64,000 bases of DNA from Niallia circulans (GCF_003726095.1 NZ_CP026031.1:1550001-1614000); one strand, 5' to 3'; counted from the stretch's first letter, positions 46,572 to 55,728 are shown. Numbers and translations are program-made. The notes: a model not told the origin generated them from the sequence alone.

Positions 46572-47405
46572 TCTATGAGTTAAGGCATAAGTATTCGGTG
46601 AAGTCACTCGTAAAACTCGCTGGCATTCCACGCAGCACCTATTATGATTTAGTAAAACGAATGAATCGACCTGATCCAGACACCGATATAAAAGAGAAAT
46701 CCAAGCCATTTATGAAGAACATCAAGGTCGTTACGGATACCGACGTATTCGGGATGAGCTAGTGAATCGTGGAAAAAAAGTAAATCATAAAAGGTTCAAC
46801 GAATCATGAAAGAGCTGGGTTTAAAATGTCTAGTGAGGATGAAAAAATATAAATCTTATAAAGGCACAGTTGGTAAAATTGCGCCAAATCATTTAGACCG
46901 TCAATTTAGTGCGGACGCACCGAATGAAAAATGGGTAACAGATATTACAGAATTCAAGTTATTTGGGGAAAAGCTGTATCTATCGCCTGTATTAGATTTA
47001 TTTAATGGGGAAATTATTACGTATACCATCGGTTCTCGACCAACGTATTCATTAGTTTCGGACATGTTAGAAAAAGCATTAGAATCCTTACCAAAAAGGC
47101 ATCAATTACTCATGCATTCCGACCAAGGTTGGCATTATCAAATGAAACAATATCGCAACTTGCTTCAAGCAAAAGGGATTAAACAGAGTATGTCACGTAA
47201 AGGGAACTGTTACGATAACTCTGTAATGGAAAACTTCTTTGGGATACTGAAGTCAGAACTCCTTTATTTTAAGGAATTTGAAAGTGTGAACCACTTTAAA
47301 CTAGAATTAGAAAAATATATAGAATACTATAATAGAAAACGGTTAAAGGGAAAATTCAAAATGAGTCCGGTACAATACCGAACTCATTTTCAACAAGTTG
47401 CCTAA
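46500..47405 (+). pseudogene. IS3-family transposase OrfB, two frameshifts
   Basis: The rve integrase core is recognisable with its DDE triad: VTDITEF, HSDQGWHY and NCYDNSVMENFF with the Glu. The frame continues from the slippage site by -1, but one base is missing in the A run at ~46690-46693, and one G is missing at ~46793-46794. Both positions break the N-terminal part (ITKQDKAQVVYELRHKY..., then ...GRYGYRRIRDEL). The intact part begins at 46806. The product is therefore not made in full, unless these are sequence errors. Confidence 0.85.
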
Positions 47406-47441
47406 TGAAATAACTGCGTCTAACTTTTAGGGGTCACTGCA

Positions 47442-47625
47442 CGCAGTGAGGAGGCTCAGGTTCCTCCCCGCGGAAAGCGAGTGACTGAAGCGCAATGGAA
47501 CGAACTTGTTTTTTAGCTATAAGAAAGATAAATCAGCGAAAAGAAAAACCCGAACTATTACGATGTTTTATTGTATTATAGTTTGGCTTTTTCTTTATGT
47601 AAAATTCTTTTGTCCCAACCCTCTT
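47442..47625. repeat. Right part of dispersed repeat interrupted by IS
   Basis: GAGGAGGCTCAGG, TTCCTCCCCGCGG, AAAGCGAGTGACTGAAGCGC and AATGGAACGAACTTG continue the element broken at 46006. A long hairpin (AAAGAAAAACCCGAACTA and TAGTTTGGCTTTTTCTTT, about 47538-47597) and TTTTGTCCCAACCCTC follow. Without the IS the two halves join smoothly at CGC. Confidence 0.75.
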
Positions 47626-47790
47626 TCTGGAAGATCAAGCTTTTCCTTTTTGATTTGAAACTGTTCCCCCATCTTGTCATTCATCTAGAAAGTATTTCCT
47701 TCAATTTACTAGGCAAATACACACTTTTGTCATGTGTGAATACAATAAAAAATAAGCATATATTTGTAAGTAAGAAAGGATGAATTTCCA

Positions 47791-48273
47791 ATGTTCCCGT
47801 GGAATTTATTCCCTTTTAATAAAGACGCCAAAAGTAGAATGGACCAAATGAATCCGCAAGATATCCAAAAGTATGTGCAAGAAATGATGGATAAACTCAT
47901 GCCTGAATCTCTGCAAAAAATGGAACCAGAGAAAATGTTCCAAAGCTTTTCAAAAGAAGCAAATTTTCGTAAAGATAACATTAACCATGCCGAAAAATTT
48001 AATTATATTGTTTTTGAGACGCATCATCATGTCTATGTCCGAATTCCTATCCTCGATAGCAGTTGGTTAGAGCATATTAAAATTTTCTATACTTCCAATC
48101 AACTAATTATACAACATATTCCCTTATTTGAAGATAAGCATACAATTACCCTTCCAGCAATTGTTCGTAAAAAAGGATCTGTCGCACTTTATAAGGATGA
48201 TATTTTGGAAATAAGAATTCTAAAGAATATTGATATTCACTATTCAGAGATTGATGTTACAGAAATGAATTAA
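47791..48273 (+). CDS. Hsp20-like protein, possible spore coat or germination protein
   Basis: A 160-residue protein. The first ~60 residues are hydrophilic and helical (MNPQDIQKYVQEMMDKLMP), and residues ~70-155 follow the alpha-crystallin pattern in a weak form (VYVRIPILDSSWLEHIKIFY...NQLIIQ). In Bacillus such degenerate small heat-shock proteins are often spore coat or germination proteins (CotM, CotP, GerT types), which is the likeliest role here. It is 17 bases before a second member and probably cotranscribed with it. Confidence 0.7.
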   Translation: MFPWNLFPFNKDAKSRMDQMNPQDIQKYVQEMMDKLMPESLQKMEPEKMFQSFSKEANFRKDNINHAEKFNYIVFETHHHVYVRIPILDSSWLEHIKIFYTSNQLIIQHIPLFEDKHTITLPAIVRKKGSVALYKDDILEIRILKNIDIHYSEIDVTEMN

Positions 48274-48290
48274 TAGAAAGAGGAGAATTT

Positions 48291-48728
48291 ATGAGTTTTG
48301 ATAACTTAAAAAAAATCTATCAATTTTCAGAGAATAGTCATAAGAAAGACTACTGGAAAGATATGTTTGAACCAAATGAAAAAGAGTGGTTCTCCCATCC
48401 AGCTGCATCCATAAAAAATAGTGATGCTTTTCCTGCTTGCGATTTTTATCTATTTCATTCTCGATATTATATTGACATAGAATTACCAGGGATAGATATG
48501 AATCAGCTTTCGATTCATTTAAATAACAATCAACTGCGTATAGAAGGTCATTATCAAACCATCATTCCTGATTGTGCCTATCTATCAAAAGAACGGCAGA
48601 ATAAACATTTCATTAAGAATATAAAAATACCCGCATATGTAAAGGAAAAAGAGATCAACAAGAAATATGAGAATGGAATATTGCAGCTTTCCTTTCCCTG
48701 TAAAGAAATGAGAAAGGAGGGAATGTAG
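48291..48728 (+). CDS. Hsp20/alpha-crystallin family protein
   Basis: A 145-residue small heat-shock protein. The alpha-crystallin domain runs from about residue 50 to 140, with YYIDIELPGIDMNQLSIHLNNN, the NNQLRIEGHY strand and the closing YENGILQLSFP motif (the A-x-x-x-n-GvL-like motif). It either acts as a holdase chaperone or, as the pairing with the upstream relative suggests, is a coat-associated protein. AAAGAGGAG precedes the ATG. A terminator directly follows. Confidence 0.82.
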   Translation: MSFDNLKKIYQFSENSHKKDYWKDMFEPNEKEWFSHPAASIKNSDAFPACDFYLFHSRYYIDIELPGIDMNQLSIHLNNNQLRIEGHYQTIIPDCAYLSKERQNKHFIKNIKIPAYVKEKEINKKYENGILQLSFPCKEMRKEGM

Positions 48729-48743
48729 ACTTCCCTCCTTTCC
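48713..48743 (+). terminator. Terminator of the Hsp20 pair
   Basis: AAAGGAGGGA and TCCCTCCTTT form a stem over the stop codon, followed by CCTTTATCC. The T run is interrupted. Confidence 0.7.
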
Positions 48744-48772
48744 TTTATCCTCTTTAAAATGACTGATTATAA

Positions 48773-49276
48773 TTATAGAAATAATTTATCATAGCAATAA
48801 AACGGTTTGTCTTTCCCTTCAAAAAATGTCGAACCAACCTTATTATATCCATTCTTCACAAATAAGTTTTGGGCCTTATCATTTAATGAATATGTATCCG
48901 TTTTTAAGTAAAAAATATCTTGTTCAATCGCATACACTTCAGCAAATGCTAATAAATTACTTGCAATGCCGCCTCCACGGATATCAGAATCAACGACTAA
49001 TCGGTGTATAACCATGTATTCCTTATTATCATAGCTCCAATTAATTTTCTCATAACTTTTACCGCCAATTTGATCTATTGTAATGGATCCAACGACTTTA
49101 TCATCCATAATAGCTACAAAAAGATTATTGTTTTCGATATCAGCCAGGAAGCTGGCTTCGTTTGGATATTTATGAGACCATTGATCATTACCTTCCTCTT
49201 GCATAATAACTAAAGCCTTTTTTACTATCTCCATAATTGATGCTAAATCATCTATATGTCCTTGTCTAATTTCCAC
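48773..49276 (-). CDS. GNAT family N-acetyltransferase
   Basis: A 167-residue acetyltransferase. The acetyl-CoA motif VVDSDIRGGGIASNLLAFAE (about residues 92-111) is canonical (R-G-G-G-I-A), and the C-terminal LFVKNGYNKVGS is the usual last motif. The start is GTG, 9 bases after AGGAG. The substrate is not known; it is monocistronic. Confidence 0.9.
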   Translation of the reverse strand: MEIRQGHIDDLASIMEIVKKALVIMQEEGNDQWSHKYPNEASFLADIENNNLFVAIMDDKVVGSITIDQIGGKSYEKINWSYDNKEYMVIHRLVVDSDIRGGGIASNLLAFAEVYAIEQDIFYLKTDTYSLNDKAQNLFVKNGYNKVGSTFFEGKDKPFYCYDKLFL

Positions 49277-49461
49277 AAATAATTTCTCCTATACAATAAA
49301 TTTATCACCTGATGCCCTATTCTTTAGTTTGCTTTATATAAAAGTAGATATTCAGGAAAAATCATTATATAAATTTCTACTCAAAAATACCACTATTTTG
49401 TTTAAAAATAGCTCTCCTTTCTTGAATTTCCATTTTTCAGATAAAAAGATGTTTGAAATAC

Positions 49462-49504
49462 AAAAAAATACAGCCTCGTCATCAATTAAAACGAAGCTGT
49501 ATTT
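49462..49504 (-). terminator. Terminator of the CAP gene
   Basis: AAATACAGC and GCTGTATTT form a stem with an inner TCGT/ACGA pair, and a T run on the minus strand. Confidence 0.8.
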
Positions 49505-49527
49505 ATAAACTTGCAGAAAAGATATGC

Positions 49528-50388
49528 TTATTTACCAATAAATTGTTGAGTCCAGTAATTACCATTTTCTACATAACCAACACCAATATGGGTAAATTTA
49601 TTGCTTAAAATATTCGCACGATGCCCTTCACTATTCATCCATGCATTTACTACTTCTTCTGGGGTTCTTTGACCTTTGGCAATATTTTCTCCTGCTGCTT
49701 TATACGTTACACCAAATTGTTTCATCATATCAAATGGGCTTCCGTATGTTGGGCTTGTATGATCAAAATAATTATTTGCACTCATATCTTGTGACTTTGC
49801 TTTTGCAACTTTACTTAATTCATTATCTAAAGTAAGTGCTGGCAAGCCATTCTTCGCTCTTTCTTTATTCGTTAAATCTACTACTTGCTTTTCAAATGCG
49901 CTGACGGAAGAACTTGCATTAGCTGAATTATTTTTTGTAGATTCAGAAGTAGTATTTTGTTGTGTTGTTGTATTAGGTTTTGAATTTGATTGCTGTTGTA
50001 CATTATTAGTTTCTTTTGGTTTTGCTGTTTCTTTCTGTGTTTCTTTTGGTTTCGCTGTTTCTTTTGATTTTGCTGTTTCTTTTGGTTTCACTGTTTCCTT
50101 TTGTACTTCTTTTTGCATATCCTTTTGTTTAGTAACAGGATAAGATGCTTGTTGTTTATCCATTGATCCTATTAATTCATTCAAAACTTTATCTATATCT
50201 ATATGATAATTAGAAGCTATATTATGAAAAATTTTATTTAGCTGTTCTTCTGAAAGATTGTGTGCTTGATAGATTGTTTTGGCTTCCTGTGGTTGAACAG
50301 TTGAAGCTTCCGCTTTATTTGCGAGTGGAGTAGCCATCAATAACGTTGAAGCTGCTGCCACTGATAAAATTAAATTCTTCTTTTTCAT
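49528..50388 (-). CDS. Secreted CAP domain protein (YkwD-like)
   Basis: A 286-residue exported protein. Residues 1-28 are a signal peptide (KKKN, hydrophobic run, cleavage after NKAEA). The region ~90-140 is a low-complexity linker with repeated KPKET/KSKET units and then Gln/Asn/Ser/Thr. The CAP (SCP/PR1) domain covers ~160-286: LTNKERAKNGLPAL, FDHTSPTYGSP, AGENIAKGQ, NSEGHRANIL and the final WTQQFIGK. This is the YkwD/SafA-neighbour type in Bacillus. Its exact substrate is unknown; it probably works at the cell wall. Confidence 0.92.
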   Translation of the reverse strand: MKKKNLILSVAAASTLLMATPLANKAEASTVQPQEAKTIYQAHNLSEEQLNKIFHNIASNYHIDIDKVLNELIGSMDKQQASYPVTKQKDMQKEVQKETVKPKETAKSKETAKPKETQKETAKPKETNNVQQQSNSKPNTTTQQNTTSESTKNNSANASSSVSAFEKQVVDLTNKERAKNGLPALTLDNELSKVAKAKSQDMSANNYFDHTSPTYGSPFDMMKQFGVTYKAAGENIAKGQRTPEEVVNAWMNSEGHRANILSNKFTHIGVGYVENGNYWTQQFIGK

Positions 50389-50730
50389 TGTTTATTTCCT
50401 CCTTGGTTGTCCAAATCGAAATAGTAATAGATTTTGTTGTTTCGACTTACAACAACATCTTATCATATGTTTTTTTGTCATATTTCTGGATATTAAAACC
50501 AATAGAAGGAAATAGGAAGCATTTCTCATGGGTAAAAAAGGAATATATAATAGGTTAATAGCTATATCAACTAATTTTTTCTCTTTCTTTCTTGAAAGAG
50601 AATATGGATAAAAAAACCTTTTTTTCTATTTTTTTTAAGTATAACTATATTTTAGAGTAAATTACATACTTGACAGACTTTTTGGGACTGCCTTTAAATA
50701 ACATTAAAGACAAACAGTTTACAAAAATTT

Positions 50731-50749
50731 AGTGTTTGTTACAAACACT
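50731..50749. promoter_or_regulatory. Perfect palindrome, possible operator
   Basis: AGTGTTTGT-T-ACAAACACT is a 9-base perfect inverted repeat with one central base in the divergent region between the CAP gene and the zinc-ribbon gene. The remaining part of the 50389-50844 gap is AT-rich and shows only T/A runs. Confidence 0.5.
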
Positions 50750-50844
50750 CATAATTCATTCTCATTTCTTCTATATGCATAAAAAACGGTAAATTTGGAA
50801 ACCTAATATGGATTAATATACCTTATAAAGAATGGAGTAATGAT

Positions 50845-51090
50845 ATGAACAAACCGTATTGCTGCCCCAATTGCAAAACAAATCGCAGTCGCTTTAATAT
50901 TATTCAGCAAGTTCCTCAATCCGTTAAGGTCGATCCGCAAACTGGTCAGGTTTTAGAGGAATATTCATCTGAGAATTTATCCCCTTTCCATATGGGATAT
51001 TCTGGTCCAGATTATCGAGTTCAATGCGCTGCTTGTGGTTTGGTTGAAGATGAAAAAACCTTTATTAAATTTGGAGAAATGAAAGGATAA
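50845..51090 (+). CDS. Small zinc-ribbon protein
   Basis: An 81-residue protein. CPNCKTN near residue 8 and CAACG near residue 63 form a classic two-knuckle zinc ribbon with a long insert. The rest is polar. It may bind nucleic acid or a protein; there is no further clue. GGAG precedes the ATG. It has its own terminator. Confidence 0.75.
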   Translation: MNKPYCCPNCKTNRSRFNIIQQVPQSVKVDPQTGQVLEEYSSENLSPFHMGYSGPDYRVQCAACGLVEDEKTFIKFGEMKG

Positions 51091-51128
51091 GAAATAAATT
51101 TACTCAGTTTATTATTTAAACAATAGTA

Positions 51129-51170
51129 AAAAACCCCAGCACTACAAGATTTAAAAGTGCTGGGATTTTC
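51129..51170. terminator. Bidirectional terminator
   Basis: CCCAGCACT and AGTGCTGGG form a stem with A and T runs on either side. It lies between the zinc-ribbon gene and the convergent secreted-protein gene. Confidence 0.88.
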
Positions 51171-51185
51171 TTTTATAGGAACTAT

Positions 51186-52010
51186 TCAAATGGATGAATC
51201 TTCAACCTTCACCTTCCATCCTTCTAATGGTGAAGTCCGAACTAATACTAGGTCTTTTTTTATATTTCTTGTTCTGGCATTTTTCATATATACATTACAC
51301 TCAATGGCAAGAGTAACTTGTAGTGCTTGCTCATAAACCTTTGGCTTAACTTCATTTAAACGATTTATCTTAATATTCTCTATCAAAGCTAGTTCTGAAG
51401 ACCAATCTTGCTTCGTTGTAATGTATGATAAAATGGTTGCATCCTTTTCTTTTATCCCTGCGATAAAGGCTTTGACTGCATCGTTTGGATTCATTTGTTC
51501 TATGTACTGTCTTAATTGACCTGCTGCTTTATAGACCATTAATTTATGAGAAAAATCCATCTTCTCTGTTTTATGTGTTGTGCTTCCTAAAAAATGCACA
51601 CAAAAATGTCCAGGAAAGTTGTTTGCTAAGGCACCTGCTCCATGGGGCATGCCATGCATAGATGCTGCGAACCATTGATCATTTACCATAATGAGAATCG
51701 CTCTTCTTCTCCAACTCCATTTCCCTTCATAAATTTCTTTCATTATCTTTGTATCTTTTACAGTTAATGGCTGTACATCTGCATGTTGGCTGCCTGCTCT
51801 CCGTTGTACCTTAAACTGATTACCTGTTTCAATATCTAAAATCGTAAACTTGCTATATTTTGGAATCATCTCATTAATCACGTTCCATGATAATAATTGA
51901 ATATCAAAACTAATCGGAGAATAAATATTTTCTTCGGCTCCCTTCACTAAAGGTACAGGAATTATAAGAATATAACAAAGAAAAAGTAACAGGAAATTTT
52001 TTTTGTTCAC
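51186..52010 (-). CDS. Secreted protein of unknown function
   Basis: A 274-residue exported protein with a signal peptide (residues 1-24, cleavage after VKG or GAE). The central domain (about 50-160) has FTILDIETGNQFKVQRRAG, then HADVQPLTVKDTKIM, and a distinctive AASMHGMPHGAG...GHFCVHF block. The order HG...GHFCVHF recalls the HG...SHGC-R motif of L,D-transpeptidases, which would make Cys the nucleophile, but the fit is partial. The C-terminal ~75 residues look like a separate alpha/beta part. I do not know a named family. Confidence 0.72.
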   Translation of the reverse strand: MNKKNFLLLFLCYILIIPVPLVKGAEENIYSPISFDIQLLSWNVINEMIPKYSKFTILDIETGNQFKVQRRAGSQHADVQPLTVKDTKIMKEIYEGKWSWRRRAILIMVNDQWFAASMHGMPHGAGALANNFPGHFCVHFLGSTTHKTEKMDFSHKLMVYKAAGQLRQYIEQMNPNDAVKAFIAGIKEKDATILSYITTKQDWSSELALIENIKINRLNEVKPKVYEQALQVTLAIECNVYMKNARTRNIKKDLVLVRTSPLEGWKVKVEDSSI

Positions 52011-52107
52011 AATAAACCACCTTCAATATGATTTTTACTATTGAAAGTTTGCCCTATTTTCTTCTCTATACTCTAATTTATCTTCATTTGTTAAAATGTC
52101 ATACCAT

Positions 52108-53013
52108 TTATAATTGATCCAACGCTGCCTCTATCTTCTTCCAATCAACATTTTCTCCAATGAATACCATATTCAATGGCATTTTCATGTCTTCTCTCAT
52201 AAATAAAGGCATGCCGTATGAATACTGAAATAAGTCTGGATGTTTTGCTTGGTGAAATTGAACATATCCCTTTATGCGATAAATCGTATCAGGCAACGCT
52301 CTTAAGAAATCTTCAAATTGGTCTGCTCCAATGCTCTTTTGAAATGTATACACAAATGTACTTAAATGCAAGCTATGGATGGAGGTTTTTTCGATATCCT
52401 TATAGACATGGCTTGCCATTTGGAGTAATTTTTCAAAAGGGAATTTGGAAAAATTAGTCAGCACACTTAAAGCATGTGGATTAATCGATTGAAGCTCAAA
52501 ACTAATTTTGGCTTTTTCAGCTTCAGTTAACTGATCTTCTTTATTAATAATTAATATACTTGCGTGCCTTGCTTGCTCAAGAATAAGTTGTTGAATTGGT
52601 GCATTTAACGCTGATCGCTCAAGCCACTGTCTTCCATCTATAACTGTTATGATTCCTTTAAACCGTAGACGATTGGCAAAAAGAGGAGAAAGAATCCCAT
52701 CTATCGTTTCAACAGGATGTGCAGCCCCTGTTGTTTCAAAATAAATAACATCTGGTTTTTCTTCCACTAATAAAGTTTGTATTTGCGCTTCCACTTCATC
52801 TTGGATTGTGCAGCATACACACCCACCAAGTAACTCTTTTAATGGAATATCACCATCTATTTCGTTGGAGTCTATGGAAATCCTGCCTAATTCATTCATT
52901 AAGACAGCCACTTTTCTACCAAGCTCTTGTTCCTTTTTTAATATTTCTTTTAATAATGTTGTTTTTCCACTGCCTAAAAATCCAGAAAGGACGTATATAT
53001 CTGTTTGTTTCAT
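52108..53013 (-). CDS. CobW/YjiA/ZagA family GTPase
   Basis: A 301-residue G3E GTPase. The Walker A is SGFLGSGKTTLL near residue 10, the metal-binding GGCVCC (CxCC) is near residue 65, ETTGAAHP is the Walker B region, and NKED the guanine motif. A shorter C-terminal domain follows (DALPDTIYRIKGYV...). Such proteins hand metals, often zinc, to target enzymes. I chose the ATG at 53013, which follows AAGGAAG; the frame extends 19 codons upstream without a site. No Zur box was seen. Confidence 0.88.
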   Translation of the reverse strand: MKQTDIYVLSGFLGSGKTTLLKEILKKEQELGRKVAVLMNELGRISIDSNEIDGDIPLKELLGGCVCCTIQDEVEAQIQTLLVEEKPDVIYFETTGAAHPVETIDGILSPLFANRLRFKGIITVIDGRQWLERSALNAPIQQLILEQARHASILIINKEDQLTEAEKAKISFELQSINPHALSVLTNFSKFPFEKLLQMASHVYKDIEKTSIHSLHLSTFVYTFQKSIGADQFEDFLRALPDTIYRIKGYVQFHQAKHPDLFQYSYGMPLFMREDMKMPLNMVFIGENVDWKKIEAALDQL

Positions 53014-53154
53014 CTTATATCTTCCTTTATTTATATTAATTTTTGCGAAAAGGATCATGCATACTTTCACTACTTGTCATACAATGGCTTACTTTTAAAA
53101 GCAACCTAAGAAAAAGAGGATGACAATTGTCTGTCACCCTTTTTCATGAAAGTC

Positions 53155-54651
53155 TTATTTTTTCATTTCATCTTTTAATACTTCTATTGCTTTTTTCATT
53201 TGTGTATCTGATTTTTGAAGTTTTTCCCGGAGTTTATTCATTAATTCTGTTGTTGTTTTTCCAGTAATAATTCCATCTTCTTTTAATTTTTCTTTCTTTT
53301 GAAATTCTTTTACAGTCTTTTCCGTACTATCATCAAAATAGCCATTTGTATTGTCTACATCATATCCTAATGCTTTCAACATTTCTTGCGCCGTTTTAAC
53401 TTCTTCTGAATTACTGCCTTTTTTCAATTTGCTTTCTGGATTAATCATTGTTAGGCTTGCATAACTTGGAAGTTCTACTTTATAGGTTGGCTCAATCCCT
53501 TTTTCATGAATCCAGCTACCGTTTGGTGTTAACCACTTATCGACCGTAAATTTAATATTACTTCCATCTGTGAAACTTTTTGCTTGTTGAACAGTTCCTT
53601 TTCCAAACGACTTAACGCCAACAAGCGGAACATTGGCAGATTGATTAACAGCACCAGCTAATATTTCTGAGGCACTTGCACTTCCACCATCAATTAACAC
53701 AACAAGTGGAATGTCCATATTGCTGCTATTTTGCGAAGTAACTTTTTCTACGGTTCCATCTTTATGTTCGATTTGATAAATAATTTCCCCATCTGGAACA
53801 AATAGACCAGCAATTTTCTTGACTTCTTCTAGTAACCCACCTGGATTATGACGTAAATCAAGAACTATGCCTTTCATACCATCTTCTTGATATTTATTTA
53901 AGATATCAACTAATTCCGTTGCTGTATGCTCCGAGAAGCTAGTTATTTGGATTTTGGCAATTTTGTCTTTACCCATTTCTCCATAAACAGTCTCAATCGG
54001 GATCGTATCTCTTGTAATCGTCATTTTTAACGGTTCACTTGCACCAGAACGTTCTATTTCTAATTCAACATTTGTTCCCTTTTCACCGCGAATTAAAAGA
54101 ACAGCTTCTGAAGAACTCATTCCTTGTAATGACTTACCGTCTACTGTCAGAATTTTATCATTCGGTTTTATGCCTGCCTTTTCAGCTGGTGATCCTTTTA
54201 TTGGCGATACTACTACAATGCTATCATTTAACTGCTGAATTTCTGCTCCAATGCCTTCAAAGGAGGAGGAAATACTTTGTTGAAAGTTTCCAGCCTCTTC
54301 TTCATTCATATAATCAGAATAAGGGTCATCAAGTGCTGTAAACATACCGTCAATAGCACCATTCACTAAATCCACTGAATTTAAATCTTTGTAATAGTTA
54401 TCCATTAATGTATCATACGCTGTATAAAGTTTATTGAATTCTTCCCTCTGATTATTCACCTTAACTGCAGGTTCATCACCAAAAGAAAAGGCAATTGTTG
54501 TAATCCCAGCAGCGGCAATAACTACTACAAATAAAAGCATGACAAAATAAAACTTCTTAATTTTTATATACCCTTGCTCACTTTCTTGCTCTATTTCTTT
54601 TTCTGTATTATTGTTACCATTATCCAAATGCTTCACCACTTTCGTTTCCAA
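53155..54651 (-). CDS. ctpA: C-terminal processing protease (CtpA/CtpB type)
   Basis: A 498-residue membrane-anchored S41 protease. There is one transmembrane helix (about 33-55). A PDZ domain spans ~105-190 (SFEGIGAEI, IKGSPAEKAGIKPNDKIL). The S41 catalytic domain has Ser in DGGSASASEILAGA and Lys in KSFGKGTVQ. A peptidoglycan-binding domain lies at ~395-465. It cleaves proteins outside the cell, and CtpB-type members act in sporulation signalling. It opens with TTG or GTG, since the site is weak (GTGs 4-5 codons in are alternatives). The ctpA-yodJ-deoD order matches B. subtilis ctpA. Confidence 0.93.
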   Translation of the reverse strand: METKVVKHLDNGNNNTEKEIEQESEQGYIKIKKFYFVMLLFVVVIAAAGITTIAFSFGDEPAVKVNNQREEFNKLYTAYDTLMDNYYKDLNSVDLVNGAIDGMFTALDDPYSDYMNEEEAGNFQQSISSSFEGIGAEIQQLNDSIVVVSPIKGSPAEKAGIKPNDKILTVDGKSLQGMSSSEAVLLIRGEKGTNVELEIERSGASEPLKMTITRDTIPIETVYGEMGKDKIAKIQITSFSEHTATELVDILNKYQEDGMKGIVLDLRHNPGGLLEEVKKIAGLFVPDGEIIYQIEHKDGTVEKVTSQNSSNMDIPLVVLIDGGSASASEILAGAVNQSANVPLVGVKSFGKGTVQQAKSFTDGSNIKFTVDKWLTPNGSWIHEKGIEPTYKVELPSYASLTMINPESKLKKGSNSEEVKTAQEMLKALGYDVDNTNGYFDDSTEKTVKEFQKKEKLKEDGIITGKTTTELMNKLREKLQKSDTQMKKAIEVLKDEMKK

Positions 54652-54735
54652 GAGAGTTTTACACTATGTATGGAAATAGAATACCATGTTTATTTTTACT
54701 TAATCAAATGTAAGGAAACTTATTCTATTAATAGG

Positions 54736-54772
54736 GAATAGAAAAGGAATGATTAAAGAGATATTCCTTTTC
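54736..54772. terminator. Bidirectional terminator
   Basis: AGAAAAGGAAT and ATTCCTTTTCT form an 11-base stem between yodJ and ctpA. Confidence 0.8.
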
Positions 54773-54783
54773 TGCACCCTAGC

Positions 54784-55644
54784 TTATATTTTTCGTACAA
54801 CCTTAAAATATTCTTCTAAAGTCCAGTCATTTTCATAAATATCTTTTGCAGATTTTTTACCTACATATCGGAAATGCCACGGTTCAAATTTATATTGCGT
54901 GATTTTCTCCTTCCCTTTTGGATAACGAAGAATAAATCCATATAAATGAGCATTTTCCTTTAACCATTTTCCCTCTTTTGTTTCACCGAATCCCTCTGTT
55001 AATAAGAAGTCGGCACTCTCACTTGATATATCCATAGCAAGCCCTGTTTGATGCTCGCTATTTCCAGGGTATGCAACGGCTTGTACTGCTTTCTCTTCTC
55101 CTACCCGGCTAACCTCTGCATCATAAACCTCGGTTTGACGATTATAAGAACGATATCCAGAAACTGCATAAAGTGTAATGCCACTTTTCTTCGCACCGTT
55201 AAACATGTCCTCCAATGCCTTTGCCGCTTCTTTTCTCATATAACTTTTTTCAATATCTTGATTACCGAATGAAAATTCAACTTTAGGTCTCACTAAATCC
55301 TCTGGAGCATATCCATCTGGTAAGCCAAATTCTTTATTGACGAGCGAAACAATATTTGTCGGGTTTTGAATGACCTTTCTACCATCTACTTCTTTTATGT
55401 CATTAAAAAAAACAGACTCTAGTGTCCAAGGTTTTTTTTCTTCTTCTGATACTTTCTCTGGAGCTTGTTGTTCCTCATCCTTGACCTGATCTTCTTTGTT
55501 AACTGGTTGTTCCACTTCTTGCTCCTTTTCATTTTTATCCCAAAAAGAAACTTTATCTTGTATTGATTTTAAATCTACTTTTTCACACCCCGTTAACATT
55601 GCAATCGCTAATGCTAAAGAAGAGATGGCTACTGATTTCTTCAT
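54784..55644 (-). CDS. yodJ: D-alanyl-D-alanine carboxypeptidase lipoprotein (VanY/YodJ type)
   Basis: An M15B peptidase that trims peptidoglycan peptides at the outer membrane face. The 286-residue precursor has a lipobox LTGC at residues 18-21, a charged linker to ~75, and a zinc site made of SGYRSYNRQ, NSEHQTGLAMDIS (His and Asp ligands) and EPWHFRYVG (His). It is followed on the same strand by ctpA and preceded by deoD, the same order as B. subtilis yodJ. A terminator separates each gene. Confidence 0.93.
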   Translation of the reverse strand: MKKSVAISSLALAIAMLTGCEKVDLKSIQDKVSFWDKNEKEQEVEQPVNKEDQVKDEEQQAPEKVSEEEKKPWTLESVFFNDIKEVDGRKVIQNPTNIVSLVNKEFGLPDGYAPEDLVRPKVEFSFGNQDIEKSYMRKEAAKALEDMFNGAKKSGITLYAVSGYRSYNRQTEVYDAEVSRVGEEKAVQAVAYPGNSEHQTGLAMDISSESADFLLTEGFGETKEGKWLKENAHLYGFILRYPKGKEKITQYKFEPWHFRYVGKKSAKDIYENDWTLEEYFKVVRKI

Positions 55645-55694
55645 TTATGTCACCTTACATATCATTAAATTTTCTAACTACTGGATTTTATAAA

Positions 55695-55722
55695 GGTATG
55701 CAAAAAGCATACCTTTTTCTAT
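55695..55722. terminator. Terminator of deoD
   Basis: AAAGGTATGC and GCATACCTTT form a stem with a 5-base loop, with T/A runs on both sides. Confidence 0.85.
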
Positions 55723-55728
55723 TATTAA

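Larger units (their letters stand above)
46007..47441 (+). mobile_element. IS3-family insertion sequence (IS150 group)
   Basis: A 1435-base element bounded by imperfect inverted ends (TGAACTGCACCCC...GTTAGAC left; complement of the right end TGCAGTGACCCC...GTTAGAC). It starts TG and ends CA as IS3 elements do. The flanks carry a 3-base duplication, CGC (46004-46006 and 47442-47444). It holds orfA, a canonical slippage site and a damaged orfB, so it is probably unable to move by itself. Confidence 0.9.
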
